From contig NC_040025.1 in NCBI RefSeq assembly GCF_000972845.2, forward strand, positions 23,535,846 through 23,599,845: a stretch of DNA of 64,000 nucleotides, written 5' to 3'. Shown piece after piece: positions 1-11,837 of the stretch (positions are counted from its first letter, which is position 1; every line of letters starts with the position of its first letter). The stretch comes from Larimichthys crocea. Lineage: Eukaryota > Chordata > Actinopteri > Sciaenidae. A model generated the notes under the pieces. That model was not told the origin of the DNA and made no database searches. It saw nothing but the letters and a program-made list of their open reading frames with translations. Made by a program: the position numbers and the translations under genes.

Positions 1-261
1 AGGGTTAGGGCGATATGCCAGAATATTTCTTGGCTGGTCTCTGCTGCTTGCCTGGCAACTGGTCCCAAAAAATATATTCTGAATCGCAGCCTCCATAAAA
101 CAGCAAATTGTCATTTTTGTAACATGGTAATTAGTGAGCTCTCTCTGTCAATCTTCTCATCTAACTTTCAGCTTGATGAGTCCAGATATAGAGAGAAAGA
201 CTGACATGTCTTAAAATGGCACATTCCACCACAGCCTTTTCCAGAAACACTAAAATCTTAC

Positions 262-3200
262 CAATGGTCCAGACTAGGGTGGCTTCCACAGGCGTGGTGG
301 TCTCATCTATGTCATTTCCATAGAGACAAAGCCCCGCCTCTAGACGCAGACTGTCCCTGGCACCAAGACCAGCCAGCTTCACCTCACTGTTAGCCAGCAG
401 TTTCTCCGTCAGCTCCACCACTCTGGACTGAGGGACGGAGATCTGGGGCACAGAAATAGAAATGGATTGTAGAGCTGGGTCTCCATCCAAGGAGTTTTTA
501 TGGAAACAATGAACTTGAAACAGCATATTTTCACCGTTTAATAATAAAAAACACATTTGTTTTCCAGTAAACATGTAAAAGTATTAAACAGATGAGGAAA
601 ACAAGTAATTACATAGTGTGTAGTCTATTTTTGTGGGTCTTAGAACTGAGGCAAAGAAAATTCAAACAAAGGGAAGTAAACTTCCACATTCACTCTGTCA
701 GAGAGAGATGCACCCACATCCATGCTGCTATCTATAAAGCACCAGCAGAGTGGGCTGATAGAGAGAGAAAAAATAGAACAGATAAAACCAAGTAGTAAAC
801 AATTAACCTGGAATCTGGCAGCAGATTCCTCACAAACAGTTTGTGTTTAACAGTGTTAACAAGAGACACAGCACCATGTTAACAACAAAAGGAAAACTTG
901 TTCAGGTAGCAAAATACTAGAAAAAAATGTAATACAACTGTGTGTGTTTAAAGATATTATGCACTTAATTCATGGACAAGTAAATCCTGACTCAACGACC
1001 AGATACAAAGAAAATCCAACAACTTCCTTCATAGCACTGTTGTGCCAAATACAGCCTCAAAGAGAATCTAGCCTGTACACTTGTAGTCTTGTTTTTTTTT
1101 TTCACTTGTCCATTGTAAGTAAGTAATATTAAAAGAGTACTGTAGGTGTCCTGATATCCAAAAGTAACAGTGAACACACACAAAGTTATGCATCTTGCAC
1201 ACAGATTTAAAACTGAGGTTAAACTGTTGAATGGAGATGTTCACCCTGCTACCCAATCAGAAATTTATATTTTCTGTGGCCACGTCAAAAAACAATTTTT
1301 AAAATATGCTGTGACAAACACCATAAATGAGACCTTATCACTGAAAGTTGTGCAAGGCCATGCAAAAATCTACAAATGTCACTGCCAGAAAAAGCAGAAA
1401 AAGAGCAAAGGACGTAAGCAAAGAGATAGAGAGAGAGACGCTGACCTCCACCCCGTCCTCTCCAGTGTATCCACAGCGGGTGACCCTGCAACCAGGAATA
1501 CCAAACACAGTGGCCAAGGTGGAAGTCATAAAGGTCAGCTTACTGAGGTCTTCCTTCAGCCCCTCCTGGAGCACCCGAGACATGGATGGACCTGACAACA
1601 TACAGCGCAACAAAATGATCTTCATTTACTAAGATGAAAGAAAGATTGAAACACAAACAAGATTTTGGCAAGGGCAAAAACAAGAGCAAGGAAAGCAACT
1701 GTGATACTGAAAAGAGGAGATGGAGAGAGGAAGGTAGGACGAAGGAGGAAAGAGAAAATGAAAGAAAGACAAAAAGGCAAAGCATGATGTGCTTGGACTG
1801 ACATATGGGAGGAAAAAAGAGAGGAAGGAGGGAAATAAAACATAAGAGAAGAAAAGAAAGAAGAACAGGGAGTGGAGGAAAGGAAGAAAGTAAGAGGAAA
1901 AATAATTTACCTTGCAGAGCAATCAGTGCTTCATCGAGGAACTCCAGATCCACATCAAAACCAGCACCTTTGAACTCTGCCAGTCTGTCCTACAGACACA
2001 CACACATCAGACACTTTATATCAGTCTATCAGACTCCATACACATACACTCTGTCTCTATTTACCTTCATATGAGCCGTGTCCTTGTCGGAGCAGCCAGC
2101 GTTGGAGACGACGTAGAGGTAACCCTGGTCTGTCTTTGTCACTATGAGGTCATCAATAATCCCTCCTTTCTGGGTGGTGAAGAGGGTCAATGTCCCCTGA
2201 TGGTGAGGAATAGGAGAGAAAGAGATGATTAGTTGATCTTTGGCGATTCAATCATAGATCTCATTATTTTATTTTATTTTAAATCATTATCTGTGAATTT
2301 ATTAGCCAGTATTTATTTTAAAATGAAGAAAGGGTGTGAAACTAGACTTTTAAAATGTGTGTAAACACATTTTATACATTTGCAGCTCAGATATTTTGCA
2401 TTTTTCACATTTTGCTTGTATCTGCTGGATGTGTAGATCTCCAGCTGTTTACAGCTTGCTTCCGATAAGTGAACACAGAAGTTACCGCAGGTTCAACAGA
2501 AAACAATCCTTCATCTCACCTGGTTGTCCTTGAGGTCTTCAATATCTGCTACTACAAGAGACTCCATGAACTTCACCCTGTCTTTGCCATGGACTTTGGT
2601 CTGAAAGAAAAAAACAAAAACAAAAAGAAAGTATTTGAACATAGCAATGCAGTTTCTTCTTATGGGAGGTTTGTAGAACACCTCTAATGAACACCCTTTA
2701 ATTGATAAAGCATTTTACTATGACGTGTGAGTTTGTACATGTGTATTTGTCTACGTGTTCAGGAGTGCACTATGTGTGCTGTATATTTGTTTCTGTCTCT
2801 TTAGACTCATCTCACCTGTAGCATGTGGCTGACGTCAAAGATGGAGCAGTGCTCTCTGGTGTGCATGTGTGAGACGATGTGGCTATCTTTGTACTGGACA
2901 GGCATACTCCAGCCTGCAAAGTCCACCATCTTTCCACCTTGGTCTCTGTGGAAGTCAAACAGTGGAGTCTTCTTCAAGGCAGCCTGGGGGAAGTGAAACA
3001 CTGTACTGAGTGTGCAAAAAATAGAAACACAGGAAATAGAAGAACAACAGCTGAAACATTCTTATTGTCTGTTTTAGTGTAATAACAACAATCTAACCAC
3101 TTCTAGAGAAGATGCATATACTAAAAAAAGCATGTTCAGTAACAGTATGTTCTGCAAATGCTACAGTCATTATTTTTCTTGAATATAACGTTTCTTGTCT

Positions 3201-4325
3201 GAGCTATCACACAGTCAAAAGGCTGAGTGTTCTTTCTGCCCTAACTTCTGACCTTTGAACCAACCACCGAAGGGGGCTTATCAGCGCAGCAGCAGAAATG
3301 CATGATGGGACAGAGTGTGTCTGCACTTTACGTAAGACTCAATTGCTTTTTTACTAAACTGTTAAAGTCCAAAGTCAACTATTAATTTGAATGGACAGAG
3401 TTGAGGTGATAGTTCTGGTTGAAATATGCATGCACACAGATATGAACTTGATGAATAACTCCTGATGTCCGCCATCTTATTTCATTCATAACCTCCTTTG
3501 ATTTGAATCAATGAATCTGGGTAAGGTCACACATGAAGACAGTGCTGAAAGGACTGTAGAGTCAGTCACTCGTGGTTTTAATAAAATCATCTTGTGCAGC
3601 TCCGTGAAGTGAGGTAGGGGGGGAGGGGGGCTGGGACAGTCTGCTGGGACAGATGCACATTATGTCTGCATGAACTGACTGCTGCTGCGACACACTCTGA
3701 TGTTATTATTGCAATATGCAGTAACATTAGTAGAGCTAGTGATTCATATGCCAAAATATAGCATATAGGATTTTTACAACCACAATTTCATGATCCAGGG
3801 ATTAGCCTAAAATCTGGCATAAAACATAAAAATGATTCATATTTTTTATTACCAGGACAATTAACACATATAAGTATAAAACATTTATTCAAAATGAATA
3901 TTATTTCAGTTTCACTGTCATCTCTTGAAAAGAATGAAGCATAAGCATGGCAATAGCAACTCACTAGAGGGCCACAGATACTGTAAGACCGAAGTATTAT
4001 TGGAATATTATACTGATAAGATGAGAGATGAAAACTTTAAGGGTGATGTTGTTGGAAAATGCAACTTTGTACCACAGATATAATGTCTGTCTAAAGAAAA
4101 AAAAGTTTATTTAATTAAAAAGTTATGCAAAAGCACTTTGGATCACTTGTAGACAGAAGGTGACCGTGCAGCTGCACATACCTCTGCACTTGAAGCCTGT
4201 CTCTGCTGCTGCTGCTGCTTCTTGCCTGTGCATCCAGCTCCAGCAACCCGCAGTAAACCGTCCCTGGAAGCCCGCAACCCGAGCCCCGAACCCCCGACCC
4301 CGACCATCAACCGAGCCCACATCAT
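262..4325 (-). CDS. amt: Aminomethyltransferase, mitochondrial (glycine cleavage system T-protein), 3' part off window
   Basis: T-protein takes the aminomethyl group from lipoylated H-protein to tetrahydrofolate, giving methylene-THF and ammonia in the mitochondrial matrix. Seven coding exons read on the minus strand: 4325-4182, 2983-2816, 2600-2520, 2196-2065, 1989-1911, 1591-1446 and 442-262. All junctions are GT/AG and phases join without a break, giving 310 codons plus one base. Exon 1 (48 codons) is an Arg/Gly-rich transit peptide with a short Gln run (residues 37-41). The mature protein starts near [12 protein letters not shown] and shows [34 protein letters not shown] and [16 protein letters not shown], all characteristic of AMT. 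The human protein is about 400 residues, so roughly the last 90, encoded by the final exons, lie beyond the left edge. Two ATGs are adjacent at 4325 and 4322. Identification is firm; the exact start is slightly uncertain. Confidence 0.96.
1630..1905. repeat. Polypurine tract in amt intron
   Basis: The plus strand is strongly biased to A and G for about 270 bp (runs such as gaaagaaag and gaggaaagag) inside the amt intron between the exons at 1591 and 1911. It is low-complexity sequence with no coding potential. The matching minus-strand open frames are pyrimidine shadows. Confidence 0.7.
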
Positions 4326-4369
4326 GCCACCTGAGTCCCCGCTGTAGTCTCTCTCTCACACACACGCAC

Positions 4370-4505
4370 TCCTGACGGTTAACACTTCCGCTGTGTTACT
4401 AAACTCTTTGGACAGCCCTCTCTGGAATTTCTGCTTTCCTGGCAAAAACAAACGAAGCGGCAGCGATTGGAGGAAGGAGCAAAAGGCTTGTGGGAAATGT
4501 AGTTG
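4370..4505 (-). promoter_or_regulatory. Probable amt promoter with ZNF143-like and CCAAT motifs
   Basis: Read on the minus strand, the segment just upstream of amt exon 1 has ACTACATTTCCCA (4503-4491), close to the ZNF143/THAP11 promoter motif, and a CCAAT box (4470-4466). Both lie about 140-180 bp upstream of the ATG. No TATA box is evident, which fits a housekeeping mitochondrial gene. Assignment rests on motif and position only. Confidence 0.5.
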
Positions 4506-4577
4506 ATGAATCAATTTTCTCTGCAGGTGTTCACTGGTTGATGCTATGACTCCGTGCCTCATCATGTCAAACTAAGG

Positions 4578-4639
<62 letters not shown>
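4578..4639. repeat. (ATT)n microsatellite
   Basis: An uninterrupted run of about 20 ATT units lies just upstream of the amt promoter region. Confidence 0.95.
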
Positions 4640-4904
4640 GTCCCAGCCACACATAATATGAGGCATATCAGCTGATCACAGATCAGATGATATCGGTTGC
4701 ACATCTGCAAAAAGCCTTAGTAGTATTAAACAGTTTGTTTGTTGTTGTTGTTACATATGGAAGCTGAACTCTTTTGATGTGTTCCCATAATCATGGCTTA
4801 TTAGCCTATTCAAATTTAGAAAACATGTTTACATATTTGGTCCAATCCTAACCTAACCACATATGCTGTGTTCTGGGAGTCTATCTATCCATAACCTTAT
4901 CCTT

Positions 4905-5215
4905 ATCAGTGTCACTGCAGGCTGGAGCCGATGCCAGCTGACACTGGGCAAGAGGCGGGGTACACCATGGAAAAGTCCCCAGTCCATCACAGGGCTCACA
5001 CATAGTGACAAACATCTACTCACATTGGTATCTATTGGTGTGATTTAGAGTAACCAGTCAACCTATCAACCTGCATGTCTTTGAACGGTGGAAGGAAGCC
5101 AGAATACCAGCAGGCAGAGGGAGAACATGCAAACTCTTCACAGGCTCAGTCGGCTGGGGGTTTGAACTGCCATGAGACAACAGTGATAACCCCAGCACCG
5201 CCACGCAAACGGGTA
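4905..5215 (-). mobile_element. High-copy teleost interspersed repeat, copy 1
   Basis: I recognise this as a very common fish repeat from phrases such as gatgccagctgacactgggc, agtccatcacagggc, cctgcatgtctttg and gagaacatgcaaactc. It ends in a Pol-III B-box-like stretch, GGTTTGAAC on the plus strand near 5160. Other copies are at 14945-15105 and 34290-34345. I cannot assign the Repbase family; a SINE-like element or a LINE tail are both possible. Confidence 0.65.
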
Positions 5216-5925
5216 AAAAAAAAAGAAGAAAGGTTTAATTAACAGCAATACCAAATGGATCCTAATGCACGATTGTAAAAGTCTGGAGGGAAACTAAAGC
5301 TGATATGAAAAAGGATTGAGGCATCCCATGATGGAGGCCTGGGAATGTGGCAGCTGGTCTTAGCAGACTACTATTACACCCATTAGCTGTTCAGGGCAGT
5401 GGCTCTCAATGGGTCAACAAGGATAAAACACAAACAAATTACTTTTTCTCATAAAGAAGCACAAGTATTTTGCACACTGCACACTTTTTTGGCCTTTAAA
5501 AAGGGAAGACCGAAAGGGAAGAGTGAGTGGAGGGTGTTAAACGGTCTGCGCTTATAGATTGCTGAGCTCACAGGATCGTCACACACTATATTTTTGGAAA
5601 GCGGCATGTTTTGCTTCCACTGCAACTTTTTTGTCCTTTACCAGCATGCTGGTTTAATATTAAAACAGGTATCAGATCATAAGTCTCCATTATGCTCATT
5701 TATGATATGTTTAAGTCTGTCATTTCATCTCATATGTCTGTTACTCAGAAAACATCATTGATTTTCCAGTTCCAGAAAACTTAAGAGGTGTTTTCGGTCA
5801 GATAAAGTTGCCCACCTGACTGTGCACCCCATGACATTTGTCCATGTGAGTATTTGTGCCTGTGTTTATCCCAATGTACCCCATCATGCCCACCACCCAG
5901 ATCATTGAGTCATCCTTTGGGCCGA
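5216..5925. other. Intergenic, nothing recognised
   Basis: Between the repeat at 4905-5215 and the promoter-like segment upstream of lsmem2 I see no open reading frame, repeat array or RNA gene that I can support. Confidence 0.5.
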
Positions 5926-6451
5926 GAACCTATTTATACCATCATGTCTCTGCTGCTATTTTAGGCCTAGAGGACCTGCAGGGTTGGGTGTGTGCGTGAG
6001 CATGTTTGGGAGGGGGGGTAACAGGGCTGTGAAGACTCCCTCTCTCTCTCTCCATGTCACTACCTCTCTCAGTTAGGGTGGGCTAAATCAGAACATAGAC
6101 ACACACAAACATACTTGGTATGAGGGGGCGTCCTACCTAGCTCTGTGACACAAACACGCTCACGAGGAGTAGGACCCTGAGGCAAAGCTTGGAGGTTCCC
6201 TTTTGTTTTTATACATCAAGGATTTTGTTGAAAGTTACTTTTTTGGGATTTTATTTGAGCTCGCTTGGATTACTTTTGTCACAGTGTCGCTCCTGGGCGA
6301 CCTGTATGGATCTTTGATGTAAGACACTGTTGCTCCTGTGGGTGCAGACACATGTTTTGGCAATTGGGTGTCTGAATGCGAAGAGACTGGGTGAACAAGA
6401 AGACCGACAGTTAGATAAGAACAAAGAAACAAACACACGTGGTGTCATAAG
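5925..6451 (+). promoter_or_regulatory. Candidate lsmem2 promoter and 5' untranslated exon
   Basis: Two AT-rich MEF2/CArG-like motifs lie close together: CCTATTTATACC (5929-5940, also TATA-like) and GCTATTTTAGGCC (5955-5967). About 480 bp downstream is a strong donor, CATAAG|GTACGT, with GT at 6452-6453. A pyrimidine-rich acceptor ends with AG at 7229-7230, eleven bases before the lsmem2 ATG at 7241. A non-coding first exon spliced to 7231 would fit a muscle-type promoter. This is inference from motifs. Confidence 0.35.
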
Positions 6452-7240
6452 GTACGTTGGAAATCTGTTTTATCCATTACAACAGGTAGTTAGACAGTAA
6501 TCCAGTTAATTATCCGTTCATTCATTCATTCAGTCAATAGTAGGAGCCTGTTCTTTGATGTCCTTTGGTCTCTGATTCGAATTCCAGAGACTTTGTGCCT
6601 TTATGGATTTGAAACCAGCTCTATTAATAGCTCTGATAAATCAGCCATTCATATGACCCGTTTGTTTGTCTTCAAATAGAAACCAAGATGATCTGTTTTC
6701 TTGCCCTCTCGCATGATGCATGCCAACTTACTGCTCTATTTATTACTCCTGATTCCTTTCTTCCTCTCTCTTCTCTTTCCAGAGTCAACCCACCCTATCC
6801 TCGTGTCTATTCATTATCAACTTAATGCGATTTATATGAAACAAAAACCCAATAGAGCTAACAATTCCATTTGCTAATGTAAGGCAAGTCAATCAGCACA
6901 GCACAGACAAAAGCAGTAGCTGCTGCAGCGTTTCCTAATGAAGCGAGTGATACATACTTAGCTTTTGCTTTTTGCTGGTTTGTCTATTATCACATGATAA
7001 AAATCTGCCAGCTCTTGACAAATCAGTCCCTCTCTTTACTGTGAAGGCTTGTTGTTAATCTAATTATTGCTGAAAATACTTACGTATATTGATTATTATT
7101 GATTTTTTTTTTAAGTTGCCTCAACTGGCCTTTAGAAACTAATACTGTGTGTATATACTGTGGATAGAAAGAAAGTGTTGACTAGTGGATCGCTTGTGCC
7201 ATCTGTCAGTCTATCTGTTCATCCCTCAAGAGGAGGCAAG

Positions 7241-7721
7241 ATGTCGAGGCCTCCGTCTCAGACCACACCTCAGTTCCAAAGGGTCAGTGAAAGAGACCTC
7301 ACTGAGATCGAGCTCCATTCTGTGGACTCCATCAACGACCTCCACCGAACACACCATGAACACAACCACAAAGGTACTCACACTCCAAACACAGCAACAA
7401 AGGTACACACACATACCATGACCACAGCCACAAAGGTACACATACTCCAGACACAGCAACACAGGTATACACACCCTGAACACAGCCACAAAAGTACACA
7501 TACTCCAGACACAGCAACACAGGTACACACACCCTGAACACAGCCGCCAAGGTACACACACATACTATGAACACAGCCACAAAGGTACACACACATACCC
7601 TGCACATAGCCAAAGGTACACACACATACACACCATAAATACAGCCATAAAGCTACACACATATACACCATGAATACCACCACAAATATATACAAATCAT
7701 GAACACAACTACAAAGGTACA

Positions 7722-7765
<44 letters not shown>

Positions 7766-8783
7766 ATGAATACTGTACAGCCATAAAGCTACACACACAT
7801 ACACCATGAATACCGCCACAAATATATACAAATCATGAACACAACCACAAAGGTACACACATACCCTGTACACAGCCAAAGGTAAACACACGTACCATAA
7901 ACACAGCCACAAAGTTACACACACCATGAACACAGCTTACTGTATATACACACACCCTAAACAAAGCCATGAATGTACACACGCACCCTGACGCAGACAC
8001 AAAGGTACACACACACACACTACAAAGCCACAACCATGATGGTATACGCACACCTCAAACACAGCTCTCACACACACACACACACACACACACACTGGAC
8101 ACAGCCACCACACACTGACACCGATGGACTCTGCTGTTTATGATTTCAGTGATGAGGCCTCCTCGTCCTGCTTACACACCCTCCCCAAATGGGAATCTCT
8201 ACACATGTGACATGACAGCTGTCAATCAAAGAGGCCGTCCAGCCAGCTGTAAATGGCAGAGCCGTCTACAGGACATGTTGACACCCAGTTCATCACGTGC
8301 CTATGCCATGGGCTGTGCTATTATCACTTTGCTTCTGCTAACAGTGTTACTCATCTTCTACTTTTTAGGTGAGATATTATATTCACACATTTTTATTTGT
8401 TTCTCCTAATAATTGGATGGATACTTTGGACTGGATATTTTCTATTTCTTCTATCTAGGAATTCTCCAGATGTATTGTTGTCATGTTATTTGTGATTTCT
8501 GCTTCATATTTATACTTCATGCTATGCCATGTAATCATTAGACATTTAAAAAAACATCTCTGTAAATCTAACAATAGGGAATCTTGCTTAGTGAAACCCA
8601 TGATAGACAAACTGGCAGTATGATTTTGTTTCTGTGTCTCCTCCAGTCCAGCAGGGCGGCGCAGTCCGGATGCTGACTGAAGCGATGAGGGAGAAAGACG
8701 CTGCAGCCGCAGAGTTGTCCTTACTGATCCAAGAACTGCAAGCACTGAGATACAACCTGACAGCCATAAGAGGAGGGACATGA
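7241..8783 (+). CDS. lsmem2: Leucine-rich single-pass membrane protein 2
   Basis: Three coding exons, 7241-7373, 8150-8368 and 8647-8783, join in phase 1 at both GT/AG introns and give 162 residues, about the length of mammalian LSMEM2. The N-terminal part has the motif HSVDSINDLHR (residues 26-36), also seen in LSMEM1 as VDSINDL. One hydrophobic segment rich in Leu and Ile (about residues 97-118) is a single transmembrane helix. The last exon encodes a short heptad-like region (about 122-157, EAMREKDAAAAELSLLIQEL). There is no signal peptide. The molecular role of the family is not established. The start at 7241 was chosen because an acceptor lies just upstream; an in-frame ATG at 7160 would add 27 residues that look like intron. 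The neighbour hyal3 matches human microsynteny. Confidence 0.87.
7360..8100 (+). repeat. Minisatellite in lsmem2 intron 1 that contains the exon-1 splice donor
   Basis: A degenerate unit of about 29-33 bp, of the type CACAGCCACAAAGGTACACA, runs from the last bases of exon 1 through most of intron 1. Each good unit repeats the exon end and GT donor (CACAAAG|GTAC). AGGTA cores have GT at 7374 (the real junction), 7403, 7436, 7465, 7523, 7552, 7585, 7616, 7717, 7853, 7882 and 8005. A (CA)n run sits inside at about 7723-7763 and another near 8068-8094. Confidence 0.9.
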
Positions 8784-8985
8784 GGAAGCTATGCACAGAA
8801 AAACAAATATGCACATGTATACATAGACACTGATACACTTGTAATATTAAAAACAAGATTCTTTGTGGATTTTCCCTGAAGCATTTTGTCAAAATGTGCC
8901 ATAGTCACTATGTGAAAAGAACTTTTGAGACTTATTTTGCTTTATTTATGGCACGCTCATTAAAGCAGTAGCACTGGTCAGATTA

Positions 8986-8991
8986 AATAAA
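8986..8991 (+). terminator. Polyadenylation signal AATAAA, probable for lsmem2
   Basis: AATAAA lies about 200 bp after the lsmem2 stop codon (8781-8783). It is the first canonical signal on the plus strand before the convergent hyal3 gene. Confidence 0.5.
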
Positions 8992-9627
8992 CAGAGGCAG
9001 TATATGTCATAACATTACATTGCATAATACACATTGGATGTCTTAAGTAAAATGCTTATTCAGTATTGTTCTTCAAAACTTTTTCCATTGTGTCAAAGTG
9101 TGAGACTTAAAATCTACCAGCTGTGTCTATTTTGTGCTGCCTGTCATGTTGTGTGAGTACCTGTCGGCATACTTCAATATACATATATTTAACATTGTGC
9201 ATCACTGAAAAAGTAACAGGTGGAATCGCGGACAAAATTAAAATCAAAGTGTGCTACACTGATAAAAAAATAGGGCCTTTGATCACAAATGGAAATCAAT
9301 AAATGCAACAACAAAGACAAGAATGTATCTGTTTGCCTGTTTGTATTCTTGTTGTTCTGTCATAATTAAAAGGTAATCAATTAAAAAAAAAATTAAGCAA
9401 AGGCTGATGACAACTCTCAATTTTAGCATTTTAATGTATAATAAGTTGCTCATCTGTCCATAAACTGAGTAATTACGTCAGAAGTTGTACTTATCTCGTT
9501 CTGTGTTCACAGATTTTCACAAAGCATCACGTTTTCTTTTAAAGCGAGCAGACTATAGCAATTTTGTCATGACTCTTGCTGCATAAAGATACGGTTCACT
9601 TCAACTTCATGCACTTATTCATTTTAA

Positions 9628-9633
9628 TTTATT
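9628..9633 (-). terminator. Polyadenylation signal, probable for hyal3
   Basis: TTTATT on the plus strand reads AATAAA on the minus strand, about 55 bp after the hyal3 stop codon at 9689-9687. Confidence 0.5.
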
Positions 9634-9686
9634 TTGACATTACTACAGGGAACTGTCAATCCATTAAGTCTAATGATGTGGAGGCC

Positions 9687-11811
9687 TCACATCTCTGAAA
9701 ATGTCGTGCCATGAGCGCTGACTGACCGCGCCTTGAAAGAAACGTTTGAGTTCTTCTGTCCTTCTTCGTCTTTCTTCTTCTCTTCACACTCCTGTCCAGT
9801 CCACCCTGGGTAGCACTGACACATGAAGTGGTCCTGAAAAAGTTTGCCACTGACTTCTTCATTAGGGTCAGAGACCATGTGACCAGAGGTGGGGTGCCGC
9901 CTAGCGCAGCGTCCATTGCCATGGCAAAGTTGGAGGCTGCAGCGGTGGGTGCCAGACCTCAGTGACCTTGTGAAGGGACCCAAGACAGTGCGTATGTAGT
10001 CTCTGAGAATGATGCACTGACGCTGGAGGGTGGAAGGAGGAGAGAGGGTTACACACCAAAACACACACACTCATAAAGAACTCTCTCACAAACATTACAT
10101 ACCTCAGATTTGGCAAATTTCAGCTCTCCCCACAGCACCACTCCAGCAGCTCCCAGTGCCGCACTCTCCCCCAGTGTGTGCATGAGGTCTGTCTGCACAC
10201 ACACACACAAACAAATGACATGTGTGTCTATGCTAATAGCCAATATACTGGTATGTGTTTGTATGAGTGTGTACATTTCTGCAACAAAACCCACCTTATT
10301 AAGAAACCTGAGAGTGTGTGTGAATGCTAGCCGGGCGTAAGGAAGAACTGGTGTGGCATGACTGGTGCTGTTGCCATGACGCCAATGTGATGCTACCCTC
10401 AAAGCCTCAAGCAGTCTGTGTCTAAAGGAGACAGAAATGGTCATAAATTTAAACTGTAGAAGAATAACATGATTTTTAACCTCGGTTTCATAGAGGTTTA
10501 GTGGACTGTTTTTTATGATTTTTAAATAGTTTCACGTTTCCTCATGTTTCTCAGTTATCTGTACCTGACCATCATAGCTGCATCTGTGGATCCTGCCAGC
10601 CTCGGTGGCAGATAGATGCTGGGATAGAGAGCGGTGGACTGAGACCAGAGCCAGGACAGCCGGTTGTTTCGTCTTTTGGTCCCCCTGTGGCAGCGTCCTG
10701 TGTAGCGTTTATCTGTTCACACACGAGAAACACAAAAAGTTAGTTTTTAAGTTAAGTTTTAAGACTCAAACTTTATGTTTAACAAAAAAAACTGCTCATC
10801 ACAGTTAGTGTTGTCCTACCTGTCTGTCTCTTACGCTTATTGAAGCAGGCAGGAAAACCATAAAAGCCCCAGAGTCCCTTCGGACGCTCTCTGACCATCA
10901 ACCGCAGCGTCTCCTCCATGAATTTGCGAGTGCTCTCCTCAAACCTTTGCCTTGCCAACGATTTTATGGCCATTTCTGACAAATCGGGTCTCTCCTCTCT
11001 AACTATCTTCTTGGACAGCCTTCGGTACTCCATTTTGTCTCCGAAGTTTCTCTCCCACAATGGCCGCCATTCTTCCCAGTCGATAACAGCTAAACCGCTG
11101 AAGTTTGGTTGCAGCAAGGCGGACATCTGCGATAATGCAAGGGCAAGGTGAGCTGAGAGGTCTCCAAGCTGCGGTATCCCTCCATTCACCATGCTGCCAT
11201 CTCGGGAGATGTACGGATACTGTCCCAGGTGGTCACGGTAGAAGATGGTCATTTTCTGGAAAATTTAAACAGAAAATAAAAGACGATTATTGCCAAATTC
11301 TGCAGCTCTACAACACATTTTTGCATCTTTTAGCCCGTTCTTTTGGTTTTATGGCACATTTACTTCGTTTACTTCAGTCTTGGAACAAGAATATTGGGAA
11401 TACATTAAAAATACAAATAATTGTGTTATCAATTTCCTAAAAACATACTGGAAATTAATTTTTTAATGTGCTGCTTTGCCTATCTAAAACATATAGTGTG
11501 GCCAGCTTATAGTAAATTTGCAGTAAATGATCATGTCCCACTGGAGGCACTGTACTTCACCCACTGAGATCCATCACCTGTCCCTGGAAGAGCTGCTCTC
11601 GGTTCTCCACGATATCAAAGTCTCTCAGGTCCAGGTGGATGTTGTAGCGGTCTCGACACTGTGCCGTGGGCATGTTCCACACCACCACGAAGGGTCGGTC
11701 CTCCAGGATCGGACCTGCCGCGGCCACAGTAGGCCAGGGGTCATGGTGGAAGGCAAGGGTGGAAGCGAGGAAGAGGAGGAGAAGGTAGAGAGGACGGTGA
11801 GGCAGCACCAT
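9687..11811 (-). CDS. hyal3: Hyaluronidase 3 (glycoside hydrolase family 56)
   Basis: Six coding exons on the minus strand: 11811-11578, 11255-10820, 10712-10565, 10421-10295, 10192-10103 and 10022-9687. All introns are GT/AG and phases are consistent, giving 456 residues, within the usual 410-480. Residues 1-20 are a signal peptide ([14 protein letters not shown]). The GH56 catalytic pair is present in [11 protein letters not shown] (Asp137, Glu139), so acid/base catalysis on hyaluronan is structurally possible. Other hallmarks are [41 protein letters not shown] and [16 protein letters not shown]. The last exon carries a Cys-rich EGF-like region (about 373-430, CHGNGRC and [12 protein letters not shown]). 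No hydrophobic GPI tail is seen, unlike HYAL2. [16 protein letters not shown] and the place between lsmem2 and naa80 favour HYAL3 over HYAL1. An acceptor at 11840-11839 shows a 5' untranslated exon further upstream. Confidence 0.9.
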
Positions 11812-11837
11812 GGCCACCCAGCCAGTGAAGTGTCCTT

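Noticed and set aside
1..10. AGGGTTAGGG resembles telomere repeat
   Set aside because: Only one and a half units, with ordinary gene sequence (amt) right beside it.
4143..4325. CAG/CTG repeat as a disease-type expansion in amt exon 1
   Set aside because: Only five glutamine codons in a row within the transit peptide; an ordinary short run.
7160..7240. Upstream in-frame ATG of lsmem2
   Set aside because: The added 27 residues look like intron, and a good splice acceptor at 7229-7230 separates them from the likely start at 7241.
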